From assembly GCA_016165875.1 (NCBI GenBank), contig JABBOT010000016.1:11285507-11349506 (forward strand): a DNA stretch of 64,000 nucleotides, given 5' to 3'. This stretch comes from Acanthopleura granulata (taxonomy: Eukaryota > Mollusca > Polyplacophora > Chitonida > Chitonidae). This document shows, piece after piece, positions 1 through 12,253 of this stretch. The notes beneath the pieces were generated by a model. That model was not told the DNA's origin and did no database searches. It saw only the letters and a list, made by a program, of their open reading frames with translations. Position 1 is the stretch's first letter. Each line of letters begins with the position of its first letter. Both the position numbers and the translations under genes were made by a program.

Positions 1-189
1 TTGTGGTCATGTATACATACCGGTATTCCAATTTGTGATCTATGTTCAGGAATAGAATAAGATCAATGAATAATTTCCATGTTTTGGCCTATAGTTCAGA
101 GAAATTATCAGGCCAAAAAAAAAAAAAAATGCAATGACTGTCTACTTCATTTACTTGTTTATTTGCTTTTTCCCTATTGCCATACTCAC

Positions 190-238
190 TACTGATCTAC
201 TTTCGGAACAATACTAGGACTAGTCAGAGATACTTGAA
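190..238 (-). other. Candidate linker exon (49 nt)
   Basis: On the minus strand, acceptor TTTTGTAACAG and donor GTGAGTATG flank 49 nt. Only one frame is open, reading QVSLTSPSIVPKVDQ after two leading bases, so the exon before it must end with one base (phase 1). It is Ser/Pro/Val-rich, as expected for a disordered linker between a C1 finger and the next domain, but there is no homology evidence. Confidence 0.2.
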
Positions 239-637
239 CTGTTACAAAATTTGAGTGTTGGTTGAGAAAATTATTAAATTCATGTATTTGTGCTTTAACA
301 TACATATTCAGTACTAAGTAGGAATCTGCAGTTGATCCTGCCGACCTTTGACCCAGATACCCGCTGAGCCAAAGGTAACCTCTCTCAGATGTTTCTGTTA
401 CTCCAAGAAAACATGTTTTTGATGCCAACACGTTTGCAAGAATATTGAAATACTAATATCTTGTAATCAACCTTGTCGGGGAAAGAATTACTTGTGAAGT
501 GGCTGAGTCCTTAATTCTACACTTAATCACATAATCATTCTACCTTTTCATTTCAAACAGTAACGTGTTGCTAGACTTCATACATTTATGGTGGGTGGAA
601 TATTATGGGAGTCAAACTAACGGAGAATTGTTAATAC

Positions 638-695
638 TGTCTTCTAGGATTTTCAAGGATTCACAAGTGATATACCTTATATGCCTATAATGGTG
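638..695 (-). other. Candidate linker exon after the shared exon (58 nt)
   Basis: A good minus-strand acceptor (AAATTGTCTTTTGCAG) opens a frame that reads HHYRHIRYITCESLKILED in phase 0, as required after the exon at 2090. The donor (ACA followed by GTATTA) is weak, and an earlier alternative (AAG followed by GTATAT) would give only 20 nt. With the weak donor the phase becomes 1, which fits the next candidate at 190-238. Evidence is phase consistency only. Confidence 0.18.
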
Positions 696-714
696 CTGCA
701 AAAGACAATTTATA

Positions 715-801
715 TTATTTACTTACTGAATTGGTGTTTTATGCCATTTTCAGGAATATTCAAATTATATGACCAGCATTTTGGTGGGAAGACACCGAAA
801 C
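715..801 (-). mobile_element. Degenerate SINE tail remnant
   Basis: The plus strand shows the complement of the SINE tail (TTACTGAATTGGTGTTTTATG, then GACCAGCATTTTGGTGGGAAG) with many substitutions and no tRNA-like head. It is an old 5'-truncated copy lying with its sense strand on the minus strand. Confidence 0.6.
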
Positions 802-1443
802 TTAAGTACAAACAATCTAAACCACAAGACAATGGAAATATACCTTTTTGAAGTATTTTTACCCTTTGAAGACTAAACTTCAAAAAATTTATCTTCTGTG
901 CAAAACACTTCCTATATGGGTGGCAACGTGATTGTTGCTCTATATCCACAAATTTGAATTCCTCTATTTTAAGTTGAACCTTGGGGACTATGAAACAACA
1001 GTGTTGGGATTCCTGTTGGAAAAAAATAAAAGTTATGCTCAGGCCATCCCACTTAACAAAGTAATTAATAACAGATTTGGTACATCAGATGGCTCAAGAG
1101 CACCTTTCAGATGGACACGCCAAATCTGAGAATGGCTGATCCGCAGGTACACTTGGGGCAAACTGCACTTAACATGCTTTATATTCTCCTCAGACAAGTT
1201 AGCATCTAATACTGTCGACTGAATGAGTGTTTCTCAGTGGCTAAGGTTATGTACATTTCATAGGAAAACAGTATCATTACTGCATCCTGACTTTGGCACA
1301 ATTCCAGTCAAAAATAATGTGAGGTGTTGTTGAACGTGTAATTACTTGTGATGCAAGGTTGCCAGACTGTCTAGTTAATGCACGGTAATCCAAGGAAGTC
1401 TGGAATCTTAAGGAAACAGGAATATCTCAGCAAAGGTTTCTGT

Positions 1444-1608
1444 TCAACCAGGAATAAATTCCATAGGCTGAATGCACCTTTTAATGAACCACTGGTCTCC
1501 TTTCCTATTAGAAACAAAAGGTGTGGCTCCATTTGGTGAATACCAACTGTCGAAGTCCCACACCTCGAAAAAGTGCTGCACTGATTTATAAATGTCTTTT
1601 TGCAGGTC
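1444..1608 (-). other. Unassigned minus-strand open frame of 55 codons
   Basis: Between a TAA and a TGA this frame reads DLQKDIYKSVQHFFEVWDFD and on to PMEFIPG. It has four Trp and little of the Lys/Asn/Ile excess typical of chance frames in AT-rich DNA, and lacks an ATG near its start. No convincing splice pair frames it. It might be a fossil of a transposase or other coding repeat, or chance; I cannot name it. Confidence 0.12.
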
Positions 1609-2089
1609 TTAACACCTAAAGTGCTAAAACTATGTATTACCAAAATATCAATAACCGGAACTTGCGCCTGGTCTGCTCTCTTACTCAGTACAATTCATTA
1701 CCTGATGTCAAACACCATGGGAATATTCCAGAGAGCCTTATTTGATTTCAATAACACCTTGTAACCACATCTTAATACATATCGCTAGATGCCATAAGTG
1801 AAAATATTGGAAGGCTGTCTTAGCAAAACACTAATTAAATGGTCAAAATTTCACATACTGCGGAGCAGAAATGAATTAAAAAAAAAACAAAAGAACAAAA
1901 TGTTTCTAATTCTGAAGAAGTCCAGTTTGGAATTTGGAGTCCAGTGCAATGTACTTGCATGGAAACAATACACTAGTACACTATATTATGTGAGTATGTA
2001 TGACTGGGGATTTATGTCATACACAACAATTTTTCATCTAAATGATTATGATTGTATTACGTAATTTGACTGTGGAAATTGATACTTAC

Positions 2090-2128
2090 TGGACCATAGG
2101 TTGCTTGGGGCATGCAGGAGGGCATTAC
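2090..2128 (-). CDS. Shared exon completing the C1 finger; common acceptor for all alternative first exons
   Basis: This 39-nt minus-strand exon is bounded by a strong acceptor (CTTGTTGTTTTCAG) and a strong donor (GTAAGTATC). It is phase 0 at both ends and encodes VMPSCMPQATYGP. Spliced to the exon at 44868-44905 it gives C-EIQVMPS-C, exactly the C-X7-C that closes a C1 domain, which is the main evidence that this is the next exon. The first exons ending at 20921 and 6307 also stop in phase 0, so they can use the same acceptor. The second codon is an ATG with G at -3, so a transcript with a non-coding leader could start here. Later exons of the gene should lie below this point, mostly outside the window. 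Confidence 0.8.
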
Positions 2129-2875
2129 CTGAAAACAACAAGAAACTGTATTTACTTTTTTTGTTCATTTATACCACTTTATGATGGTATTGGAGTTTAG
2201 CAAATTTAGCAAGATTGGAAAAAAGTCCAATATACCTGTATACTCTGACTTCATATCTCCTCTTTTCAAATATATAAGCAGTAAAGTCCCACTTTTATCC
2301 ACATTAAACAGCTTAATGAATGTTTGTTCTCTTAGTTTATGTAACATAAATCATAATGCAAGACCTTCAATTTAAATCATAAAACATAAGGAAGTGCATT
2401 TTATGTTTGATCTCATAGATTTGAAGAAATGAATTAATTAAATTAATAAAACTGAAAAACAATTTGTCATAAAATATTTCAAGTTACAACCAAGGCAAGT
2501 CTCTGCTAGCCATAAACCTATGACAAAAGGGTTGCAACACAAACATGTCTCTCTAGTTCACCATTATAAATGACATTTACAACAAAATTATGCTTGGAGA
2601 ATATATATATGTATCACTCCGCTGAATGATACATTAACATAAAGCTTTTTTAACTGAATGTCCAGTTTCTATGGCTACCGTGCAATCTTCCTTGACAGTT
2701 TACAACATCGGGTGGAATACGTAGAAGTATTTTTAGCTATGATTGGAAATTTATTAACCGACCATGAAAGGATAAAAGCATAGTCTGGATGGGTCAATAG
2801 AGTCCCCAAATGTCAACCACTTTTTGTACAGGAAAACTAATTACTGATACAAATATAAGATATAAAAATTAAGAC

Positions 2876-2919
2876 AAAAAAAAAAAAAAAAAAAAAAAGA
2901 TACACACACACACACACAA
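2876..2919. repeat. Poly-A tract followed by (CA)n microsatellite
   Basis: A run of 23 A is followed after GAT by about nine AC units. It is a simple-repeat pair with no SINE body next to it. Confidence 0.95.
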
Positions 2920-3336
2920 GAAAACACTCATGCCAAGATGGGAATAAGTACATGTTGCTCAAGTATTAATGAACAAACATACAGAATGATTTAAAAAAGC
3001 ACAAAAATATGAATCAGGTGCATTCAGTGCTTAAAGAAATCAACTTTTATTTGAAAACCTCTCATAATTTTGAAAACAATTCTTTAATAATGTTTAAAAA
3101 AGTTGGAGATTCACACTGATTGTAGGGTTTGTTACTGATTTGAAGTCAACTTGGGAATCTTGAGACAAAATTGGAGAAAAGTGTTCATTTCACAATGAAA
3201 ATATACAAAAATGCTCAACAGAACTTCTGAAGGGCATAATTTTGTTATATATGTTCATCCTATATTTCAAGTGAAAAGTAATTCTCAATAAAAATTTTTT
3301 TTTGATTTCTTTTAAGTTCATACTATCTTCAGCTTT

Positions 3337-3660
3337 TGACAGATACAGTTTTTCTTAGAAATGGGCACTTGTTTCCTCACAAAGACCTCATTTTTGCTGA
3401 CCCAGAGAAGGCTGTCACTGTTCCCCCTAACCCCCTTGACATGACAACTGACCTTGATGACCCCACACTTGATATAAACAAAAGGGCCAGGCCAGGCAGT
3501 TTGTCATCTAGACAGGAAATGTGAACTGAGGGCCTTAATTATGGCCCAGAGGTACTACAATACCCAACTGGGGGCCCTCCCTATTCCCTGGGGTACAGCC
3601 ATGCCCTAACAAATCCCCATGCCTGAAACACATGAACCTGGTCCCCATGGAGCTTTGTTA
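3337..3660. other. G+C-richer block of unknown nature
   Basis: This block stands out from its AT-rich intron by runs such as CCCCCTTGACATGACAACTG and GGGGGCCCTCCC. On the plus strand a frame from 3336 reads to 3524, and the sequence GACCTTGATGACCCC resembles words seen in interspersed molluscan repeats. No splice sites or homology support a gene; a diverged interspersed repeat is my best guess. Confidence 0.25.
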
Positions 3661-6306
3661 TCACACGTATTGAAAAAAAAAACAAGAAATACAATTATTT
3701 TTTTCTCTGCTCAACACAACTGTTACTTGTAGCACATTTATGAAGGAATATTTATTTACATTACAGGAGGTCTTTATTAACATGTTGTAGTTTGACAAAT
3801 TTAGATTCCAATAACACTTGATAGAGACAGCACTAAATCTAAATTTATATTAATGTTTGTAGAAGTATTTTTCTTGAAAAGAAAAAAATATCAATGAAGA
3901 CCAATGGTAAGACTTTTACCATTGAAAGAGGTGTTGCTTAATTCAAGAATGAAATATGAGAAATTAAAATTTTTTCCAAAAGCAGTGAAAATACTACAGG
4001 TTAAGCTAAATATGATATAGACTCCATCTTCCATGAGCTGATCATCCATTAGCCGCAGGGAAGACATCCATCCCCCGCCCCAGACCCTTCCCTTCCCTTC
4101 ATCTTACAGTGGCCCTGCATCCACACTGTTTCCTGTCTTCTCACATCAGAAATATATGTACTTTCCTTAATTCACTACATTCATCCATATTTCACATATG
4201 TGTTCCACAGGTAGGAATAACAAATACACAGCCACACCCTGGTGACAGTAATCAAGCACAGGCGAGAATAATCAAGCACAGGTGAGAATAATTCAGGTCA
4301 AGTGAAACAATGTGGATGTTTGAAACAACATGTACATGAAAGACAATATGTTGCACATTTTTACACATGCCAACTTCCAATTGAGACTTTAAATATTTGG
4401 CACACGTCCTTCAAGAAACATAAGGTAACATTCATATATTATTTTCAACTCACTACTGATGAATGTTTTAGAAAAATAAAATTTATGTAAAATAAGGACC
4501 AAACTCACATTTGCATAATCACATTTAGGAAATATTTTGAATTTTGAAAATCAATCGATGACATAAATCAATGATTTTCAATGCACATATAGTGACCAGT
4601 TACTTTTGAGTACCTTTTAAAATCTCTGAAAATATTATATTACAGAGCAAGTTCTTGAAGAAACACTGTTTCTGTAAATCACAGAGTTTGGCAGGGTCAG
4701 GAAGAGTAATTTACCAAAAATGAATTTCCAATTTGTGAGTTTACACACTGCCTCTATCTCATGTACTGTTATGTCCTAACAGTGATGCTTACTTGCTGTA
4801 CAGGCCTTGGGCAAACTAAGTGACATGCACACGTACATACACAGGTTACAGTAATGACTTTGGCCAATCACAGATACAATTACAATTCCATGTTCCAAAC
4901 TGTGCGCCCTATTACACAATCTGTACAAATTACATGCTCAATTGAACAGTTATGCCGAATAATTTGGCTGACAAAAATCTCTGTTAGCCACACTAAGATG
5001 TATAATTATGTTTCCAATTAGCTCCTACATACATGTAAGCCAACTAACAGTCATGCTTCACGACCATGGAAAAATCTACTGCCACTGACAATTCACAAGA
5101 GGAATTTCAGCAGCTTGTTATGCAAACGTCTAGAATCAGTGGGCTTCAACATGCTGGTGTAGATAAAATGCAAATGTGCTAAGCATTACATCATTATGGC
5201 AGTTTAATCACAGAGCAAAAAACAGGTTTACTTATTCTTATTTTTCCCTCCTTCAAAAGTACTGGTTTTAGACCAAATGTTTTACACTGCTCTTGGAAGG
5301 ATGTTTTCGCCACTATATAACTGCATGGTTTTTAGCCATAGTCATTCATTCACTAAGATGACACTATAAAGTTAGCTATAATTAAGAGTGAGGCTGGCAC
5401 TAAGTATCTATTTTTCTTCCTTCAGTGCAATAATACCGAACATGAACATGCCAGCATACACACTGCAACTTTCATTATTATTCCATAGGATTTGCTGGAA
5501 CTTGCTGAATTGTAAAGAAACAAATACATACAAAATGCTGGCATGTTAATAGCCTCATTATCACAGAACTTATCTAAATATAGAAATGGATAACTTGGAA
5601 AAAAGCAGACAAGAAAGTAAGAGGGAGCTGTTAAGAGTTTTCCTCCAATATCCTTTAGTCAGTTCAGGGGTTCGTATTGTGTGTTTTGTATCATTATTAG
5701 AGTCTACTTTAAAATGGACAGTTACCATCAACATAACACACAAATTACTAGCACACCAAACATTAATAACCCAGATACACTGTATTTGGAGGTCCTCTAG
5801 CCATACTGTACACACTGTTAGCTTTAGTGGATAGTGTATGTACAGCATATACACATAGCCTTGTTTATAATGAGTTCATCTTAGCGGAGCCCAAGTCCCA
5901 CAACATAGCAGATGCCATATGGTAGACATTTGTCAGCTTGTGTCAAGGATGACCTCCTTTTGGTTACATACAACAGTACTGGATCGGTTAAAAATATTAA
6001 CTTGAAGGGTACTGGTTTAACTGCTCAGTAAAAAGCCCTGCATGATATTTTGAATAAATGAATGAATGACATTGCAAGATAGTACTGATAGTGTAATTTA
6101 TTAATTCCTGCCCAGCATATCCCCCCTCCAAACAAAGGCAATTACAGATACATGTAGATTAATCAAAATAATCTTATGCTATACAGTAAAATAGATGCAG
6201 GAATATGTAACAGGCAAATATATGATCATAATCATTAATTAGCGCAGCCATAAATAACGGATCAGAACATATGGACACGTCAAGATGCAACAACAACATT
6301 TCTTAC

Positions 6307-6522
6307 CTCGGGGAATAGAGTAATCTTAGGCACATATATAGTCTGATTATGACTGCGAGTTGGTGTCGTTGGTTCATTATAAATGGACTCTTTCAACTCC
6401 ATTTCTGTTTTCTCACTGGAGTTAGACTCCTTTCTGTTTTTCTTGGAGCCTTTCCTTGAGAGTTTCCTCTTCAGTTTCCCAAAGCCCAAGCGGGTAAAAA
6501 AGTTTATACTTGTTCCAGGCAT
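6307..6522 (-). CDS. Alternative first coding exon C (Lys/Arg-rich N-terminus)
   Basis: This minus-strand exon encodes 72 residues from MPGTSINFFTRLGFGK to ITLFPE. A longer reading that begins at TTG upstream is not a real start: the first ATG is at 6522, and an in-frame TAA lies 20 codons above it. The donor is GAG followed by GTAAGA in phase 0, matching the shared exon 4.2 kb downstream (FPE-VMPSC). Residues 12-31 form a strongly basic stretch (KLKRKLSRKGSKKNRK) after a hydrophobic-aromatic INFF, which could be an amphipathic membrane-binding or nuclear signal; the second half is Ser/Thr/Glu-rich. The surrounding DNA (6.3-7.4 kb) is less AT-rich than its neighbours, as expected near a promoter. 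I do not recognise a homologue. Confidence 0.65.
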
Positions 6523-7480
6523 CGCGCTGGGCTTATAAGTTCGTTTCCACGGGAACAACCAGCGAAATTTGCAGCGTTAACTTTTCAGCCACATCCTGGT
6601 ATATGTGGCTGGAGAGTGTGCTTTTGAGAATCTCACGAAAATAACACTACTTTAGTTTCTGGGTATTTGTTTCACACACACTTCAACAAACTTGAAAATG
6701 TTTTTTGTCTCAGGGAGTTTTTGGAGAACGGGAGTGGTAGCTTTTTCCTCCCAAGAGAGCCCAAGTCCACACCAGCCTAATTGATATCCAATGTGGAATA
6801 GCCTGTCCTACTTGAGGCTAACCAGCCAGAAGAACAGTTTGACACTTTTAGTTTTGAATATCCCTCTATAAATAAACAGGTTGAATTTCGACCTCTTTCA
6901 TTCAAGGACTGGAGACTCCCTTGGCAGGTTTAAGCTCCCTCCTCTAAAGATGCTGATAAAGCTCAGCAAAAACTGCAGGGTCTCTCCTCTTCCTCTGGGA
7001 GGGGATAAAGTTTAACACCAGTGGCTAGCCTTAATTCTGATTCCAAGTAGGAAATCTTTTTCCCCGAAATAGACAGCCATTTTCACTTCCCTGTTGCAGC
7101 CCAGATTTGTTGTTGGGTGCTACTGAGTATCCTTTGGCAGCTAGGCTATATATTCTTCATTACAAGTCCCCGTTTAATACTTTGAGAGGGAGGACCCTTC
7201 CCACATCATCCAAACTCCACAAGCCAAGTGACACTGTTTTAGGTCAATGTGGTATCAGATGATACTAATGTCCTGATTATTCCCCTCCCCCTCCCTTCCT
7301 TAACCATTTAGTTCAAACATCAGACTCAAACAAAATGCCTCAGATGTAATTTCACGGTTCAGTGCTGGTTCAGCCACCATCTGCTATCTCAGGCTCCCAG
7401 TTCAATCGCAAACAACAACACCCACGCAGCTGATTTGTTTGTGGTAAGCAAAGAACACTTAGTAAAGCGGAGACACAAAC
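6523..7480 (-). promoter_or_regulatory. Putative promoter and 5' leader region of alternative first exon C
   Basis: This stretch lies immediately upstream (minus strand) of the ATG at 6522. It is visibly richer in G and C than flanking intron and contains several CpGs near the exon. I see no canonical TATA box at a suitable distance; a TATAAG sequence 10 nt before the ATG is too close to act as one. The call rests only on position and composition. Confidence 0.3.
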
Positions 7481-10400
7481 TTGAGTCAATCAGATTTGCC
7501 AGTGTTTCCAAGTGAAAGTGTTTAAATCCTTGTCTTCATAAAAGCTTACAGAAAATAAAATCCTTTGTGAAAGCAAAAACCATTCACAGCAAATGCACCT
7601 GAACAGCCTCCTTTTTTCTTCCTTTCACAGAACCATCTGAAAGGAAAGCCTTGGAAGATTCGTACGAAACTTCCATGTAGCAGGGATAAAATTTCAGAAC
7701 AACTTGGAAATGTAATAGTAAGCCAAGATTCACAACTACAGTCTGTGAATTCTTATGCTTTTGCAACAGTTTCTATAATACTAATTACAACAGCCTTGAC
7801 TGAAGCACTTCAAGCATTGCTATTAATACACATCAGCAATGTATCTTAAAAAGCATTTTTTGCACTGTCAATTATACCATTATGGCCTCAAATAATCAAA
7901 TATCATTCCAAGATCCCCAACTCTCTCCAGGAGAACAATTCTGTAATGTTTCATAATCCAAATAAGAAGTTCTCTGTGTCAGGGTAATTCTACCAATCCC
8001 CTAATTTCACAACGGCAACATGTTGACACACACTTCGCACCTTCAGGATATACCGTATACAGTATATATGGGTACCAGAATGTCGATCTGGGAATCTGCA
8101 CAGGAAATCAGAATTATTTTACTCAGATGGTCTGGACGCCCAAATATTTACATCCTCGGGGTTTAAGTGAAAAGTCTCTGGACTATGCATGTAGGCATCC
8201 AAATTAAATGCGCAGGCCAGCTCCAGCCAGGGTGTGTTTATCTACCTGTTATCTCTCCTGGTCAATCCAGACATGTATATATGTACACTGGGGGTATTAT
8301 CTGGGTAAATCCAGGGTCAGACACCAGAGGTCATGGACATGACTCCATTAAGGTCACGGGGTTAGATAAGCATTAAATCTACAGATGTCCATTCAATCAC
8401 TCTGACCAAATGACCAGTACAATGACTGTCAAGGCTCTTGGTAGAATCTTCGAAGCAGTCTTTGGTTTAAGACACCAGCTGGACCCATTAAATGCATTCG
8501 AGGATAACAAATGAGTTTTGGCTTCAGTGGCCCACACTTTGTCCTGGAGTATACTACACAGGTAAAATTTCTGGTGCCACATCCATTTTCTTTCAGAAAC
8601 TCTGCATGCAAAACTGGAGACTCCCAGGGTAAAAAGAACCAGAAACTCTGTCAGAAGGCTTCAACACCTTTCATCTTCGAACCAAATGTAACATGAATCA
8701 CAGCATCTGTCCCCTTTATGATTTTCAAAGAAGCCCGCTTTCTTCTGTGTCACCCACCAAAGATGTAATGAGTTACCCCCCTGGCTGGGTATGTCCCACT
8801 GACCCAGGCTGAGTGGGGAGGGGACAGGAAGATCCCATAACCCAGGGGTGGGACAGGATGTGGATTTCTGGAGTGACTCAACAGCCACGTGGACTTCATG
8901 TCCTGTCACCTCTTATGGCGTCCTTGGAAACACAGCAAGTTTTTAGTTTATCATCACCCATAATCATGCAAGTTATGTTTCAAAATATATGTGCTATGAC
9001 TGGTCTTAATGACTGTGGACATGGGAATAAATACAGCTAATTATATGCAATTGCTTTCATCAGCATACAAAGCTTGATTCATCGGAGAGTGCAATCTATG
9101 CTCAATGCTGGTATATTATACATGATAGCTAATGTCATACATGATATGCTTCTTTGTTTGGGAGCACACTCTTCACAAATTCAGTTTTCTTTATTCTGGG
9201 GTGGATATCCTCTATGTCAGTGTATTTATATGGAATTCTACACCAATGATCCAAACCCCTTCTCTGAGACAAAAATCAGTCAGCTCTGGTTTTAACTGCC
9301 CTTTCCCCACCCATTCGCATACAGCCTTCTGCAACTCCCCCCTCCAATAAAACCTCAAACAGACACTCTTTACCCCTGCACTTCACATGTGGTGATAATT
9401 TTATTAACAATAGAAAAAAATGAGTCACTATTTGTTGCCTGCTTCTTTGTTATATTCGGACAACACAAATTTTCAGAGAAATGATGGTTTTAGCTTTGGA
9501 GCCTTATTACCATTTATGCTAGTGAATGACAGAAGAAAAATCACTTGCATGGCCTAAAATGGTGTTGTTATGTCAAAGCTTTTTAAGTTTTCTTTGCATA
9601 AAAACATGAATAGAGGAATGCAGAACAATTAGCCATTAAATGTTTAAGGAGTTTGTCAGGTCTAAGTTAATTTTCCTTCAGCCACAATTTATTTCTTAAT
9701 GAAAACCAATACATTTTATTTGATGAAGTCAAAGAAATGCCTATCACAGTTTGCCAAAATAAGAGCATCACACACAACGTCACATAATGTACTTGTAATA
9801 TCCAGTGTAACTCAGTTTTTGTTGTACAGATTTATATAATGAATTTGAGTTCACATAAAAATTCTCTTAATTAAAACATTAACATGCTATGCAGATTAAA
9901 TTCCACAGAAGCATAATTTCTTCAAACAAATCATTTGGAACTTGAAATTACAAGTGTGTTTAATCCAAAACTAGTGATATCATCACCACATTGATCACTA
10001 GCCTTGGCAATAAATATTTAAACAGGATGCAGTCAAGCGAAGCTGTAAATATTTGGCTGCTGCAGCTGTTGGGGCATCTTTTCTTCACAGTCAGGAGCCA
10101 GACAATAAACATTAAAAGGAAACAATGCAGGGCTGAGAATATCGCCTTGCTTGACTCCCCTTGGGAGTTTTCAACATGGCCAGGGTGAGATATTAACAAG
10201 GGTCAGATTACAATGGATTGCTAATCTGGCAGATTCGGAATGAGACTAGAGTAAAATTAAGACACCAGATCTAACTTTGGACTAAGGACTCAGAATCCTC
10301 CTTTTGATAATGTTTAAGTGAGCTATTTGAACAATTCAAAAACATTCTCAAAAAATGTTTAAATAAAATTAGTACATTTTTAATATGTACTGATGATTAA

Positions 10401-12253
10401 TGCCATTGTTTTTCTTATGTGACGGCAGGTATAAAGGTCCTACAAATGTTTTAGGGGCAGGTAAACTCTAAACATTGAAAGGTTTCTCAGATTTTGTACT
10501 ATATTTATGAGATTTACACAGTGTTGACAGAGTTATAAAGTGGGATGTTTACACAAAGGTTAATCACACAAGAATGTTGCACACCATCATTATATCCACA
10601 ACAAAGCTGGGGTAACATGTATCACAGGCTATTTATAACACCGTAGAGCTTGGCTATACAGTCATTTCAGTTAGACAGTAGCCCTTCAAACAAGCTTTTC
10701 AGTAAATTAACATCTTCATACACAAAATTACAGGACTGGACACAGCTTTGCATGTAGCCTGCATTTATTTGTATTCATATCAGGAACATCCCAATGCTGT
10801 CTCATATTTAACACCTAACTAAAGTAATGCAAGGACATGTAGACACCTCAGACACACAACAAGCCTGACACCTAAGGTAGACACCTGGCCTGACACCTCA
10901 TCAAAACACAATGCTGTGACACCAACAACAACTGTCCTTGATTTCCCTTTTAAAGGTGGAGCAACATAAAGATTACATAAAGTTGAGATGAAAGAGTAAA
11001 TGTGGTCGTCAATATTTTTTTGTGTTTTCTTTAAGGAGAAAAAGACACTTGAATAAAATTTTTGCATGGTGGGTACTTGGGACCATCTTTTGGTATATAT
11101 AGTCTTTGTGTAATAATCTTATAAATGAGGATGTACCACGTGTGTAATAAATATTTTTGCATTAGAATTTGTCCTTTTCAGGTAACAAATGTGTTCAGCC
11201 TGGATTTGGATCATATTTATATTTTCAATATGTTCATAAATATTATATTATTCAGGTTAAATGCATATGTTTGGGTACAAACAACAAACTTACATTCAAA
11301 TAAATTTATTAGACATGTATCACATCCTTATTCAGAACATTAATAAATAGCAAAAGTTGGCCCTAAATACGACCATACAAAAACATTTTCATATACTCTT
11401 TTCTCCTGAAAAAAAGCCAACAAAATATTTAAGACCATATTTGCAAATAAGTTTTGACACTCTTTCATCTGATTTTTGCATCATTTTTATGTTTTCTTCT
11501 GCTTTAAACATGCATGTATTGAAATGCAGAATAAGTGAAGAATTAAATTGAATGATCACTTTGAAGTCAATAAAATGGGAAAGGGACTGCTTAAACAAAT
11601 CTTGAGCTTGTATACAGTCTTTGGTTTTTCAACACTTGACTTTTTTAATTCACAATATTCATAAAAGTATTATCGCAAAGTGCAGCGAAATTTAATCCAC
11701 CAAAAACACCTTCTGGAACAAGCTCTGGGTAAACAGATTAGTTGCTGACAGATCCAGATTTGCTTTATGGTCACAGTATGGCTAGTCTGACTTAAATCTG
11801 CTTCTGTGGAGTGCAACAACAGGGATAACGCTAGCTTATTTAAGTATGTTTCGCTTAAAGAACAAAGGACCATTAAGAACATAATCAATGATTCCGGCAG
11901 ATGTTTGAAATCACACAGGCCTCTTAAGTCAGAGGAGATCAATGTCCAATACTGAATGGAGGGTGCTGAGGTGATAACTTAGTAGCAGGAATTCTGTGCA
12001 AATACCAAATCCTATTTGCGTATCTTAACTGCCCTGCTTTGACAGGAGAATGATAGCTTACAATGTATGTGTACTGAATTTTGAACTGATATTTACTTTT
12101 TACTATAAAAATTACTTTATAGTCTGAATGAAGATTGTTAACCTTACCATTCACCTCAGTCCTGTCAGTGAGTTGGTCAAATTTGGACATGGGCAGGTCA
12201 TCTTTTAACATAATTCATTCACTTAAAGTGGGGTCTGAGTTAGCTCAGTGTAG
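7481..12253. other. Intron (between alternative exons B and C), part 1
   Basis: No supported exon. Slightly G+C-richer patches occur at about 8160-8380 and 8700-8930, with overlapping short ORFs on both strands that show no recognisable protein. The remainder is AT-rich single-copy-looking sequence. Confidence 0.4.

Larger units (their letters stand above)
1..2089. other. Intronic or linker region downstream of the shared exon
   Basis: AT-rich sequence holding the two weak exon candidates, a short unassigned frame and an old SINE tail, all entered separately. An A-run of 13 lies near 117-129. No phosphatase-domain exon (the expected next tensin domain) was recognised here. Confidence 0.5.
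2129..6306. other. Intron between alternative exon C and the shared exon
   Basis: Mostly AT-rich non-coding DNA. It contains a poly-A plus CA microsatellite (2876-2919), a G+C-richer block (about 3337-3660) and a short 20-bp imperfect duplication, AATCAAGCACAGG, near 4250-4295. ORFs here show no coding features. Confidence 0.5.

Noticed and set aside
6307..6558. Longer start for alternative exon C giving an extra 12 residues
   Set aside because: The upstream codon is TTG, not ATG; the first genuine ATG is at 6522.
8661..9040. Overlapping frames on both strands in a G+C-richer patch
   Set aside because: No recognisable product, splice pair or codon signal on either strand.
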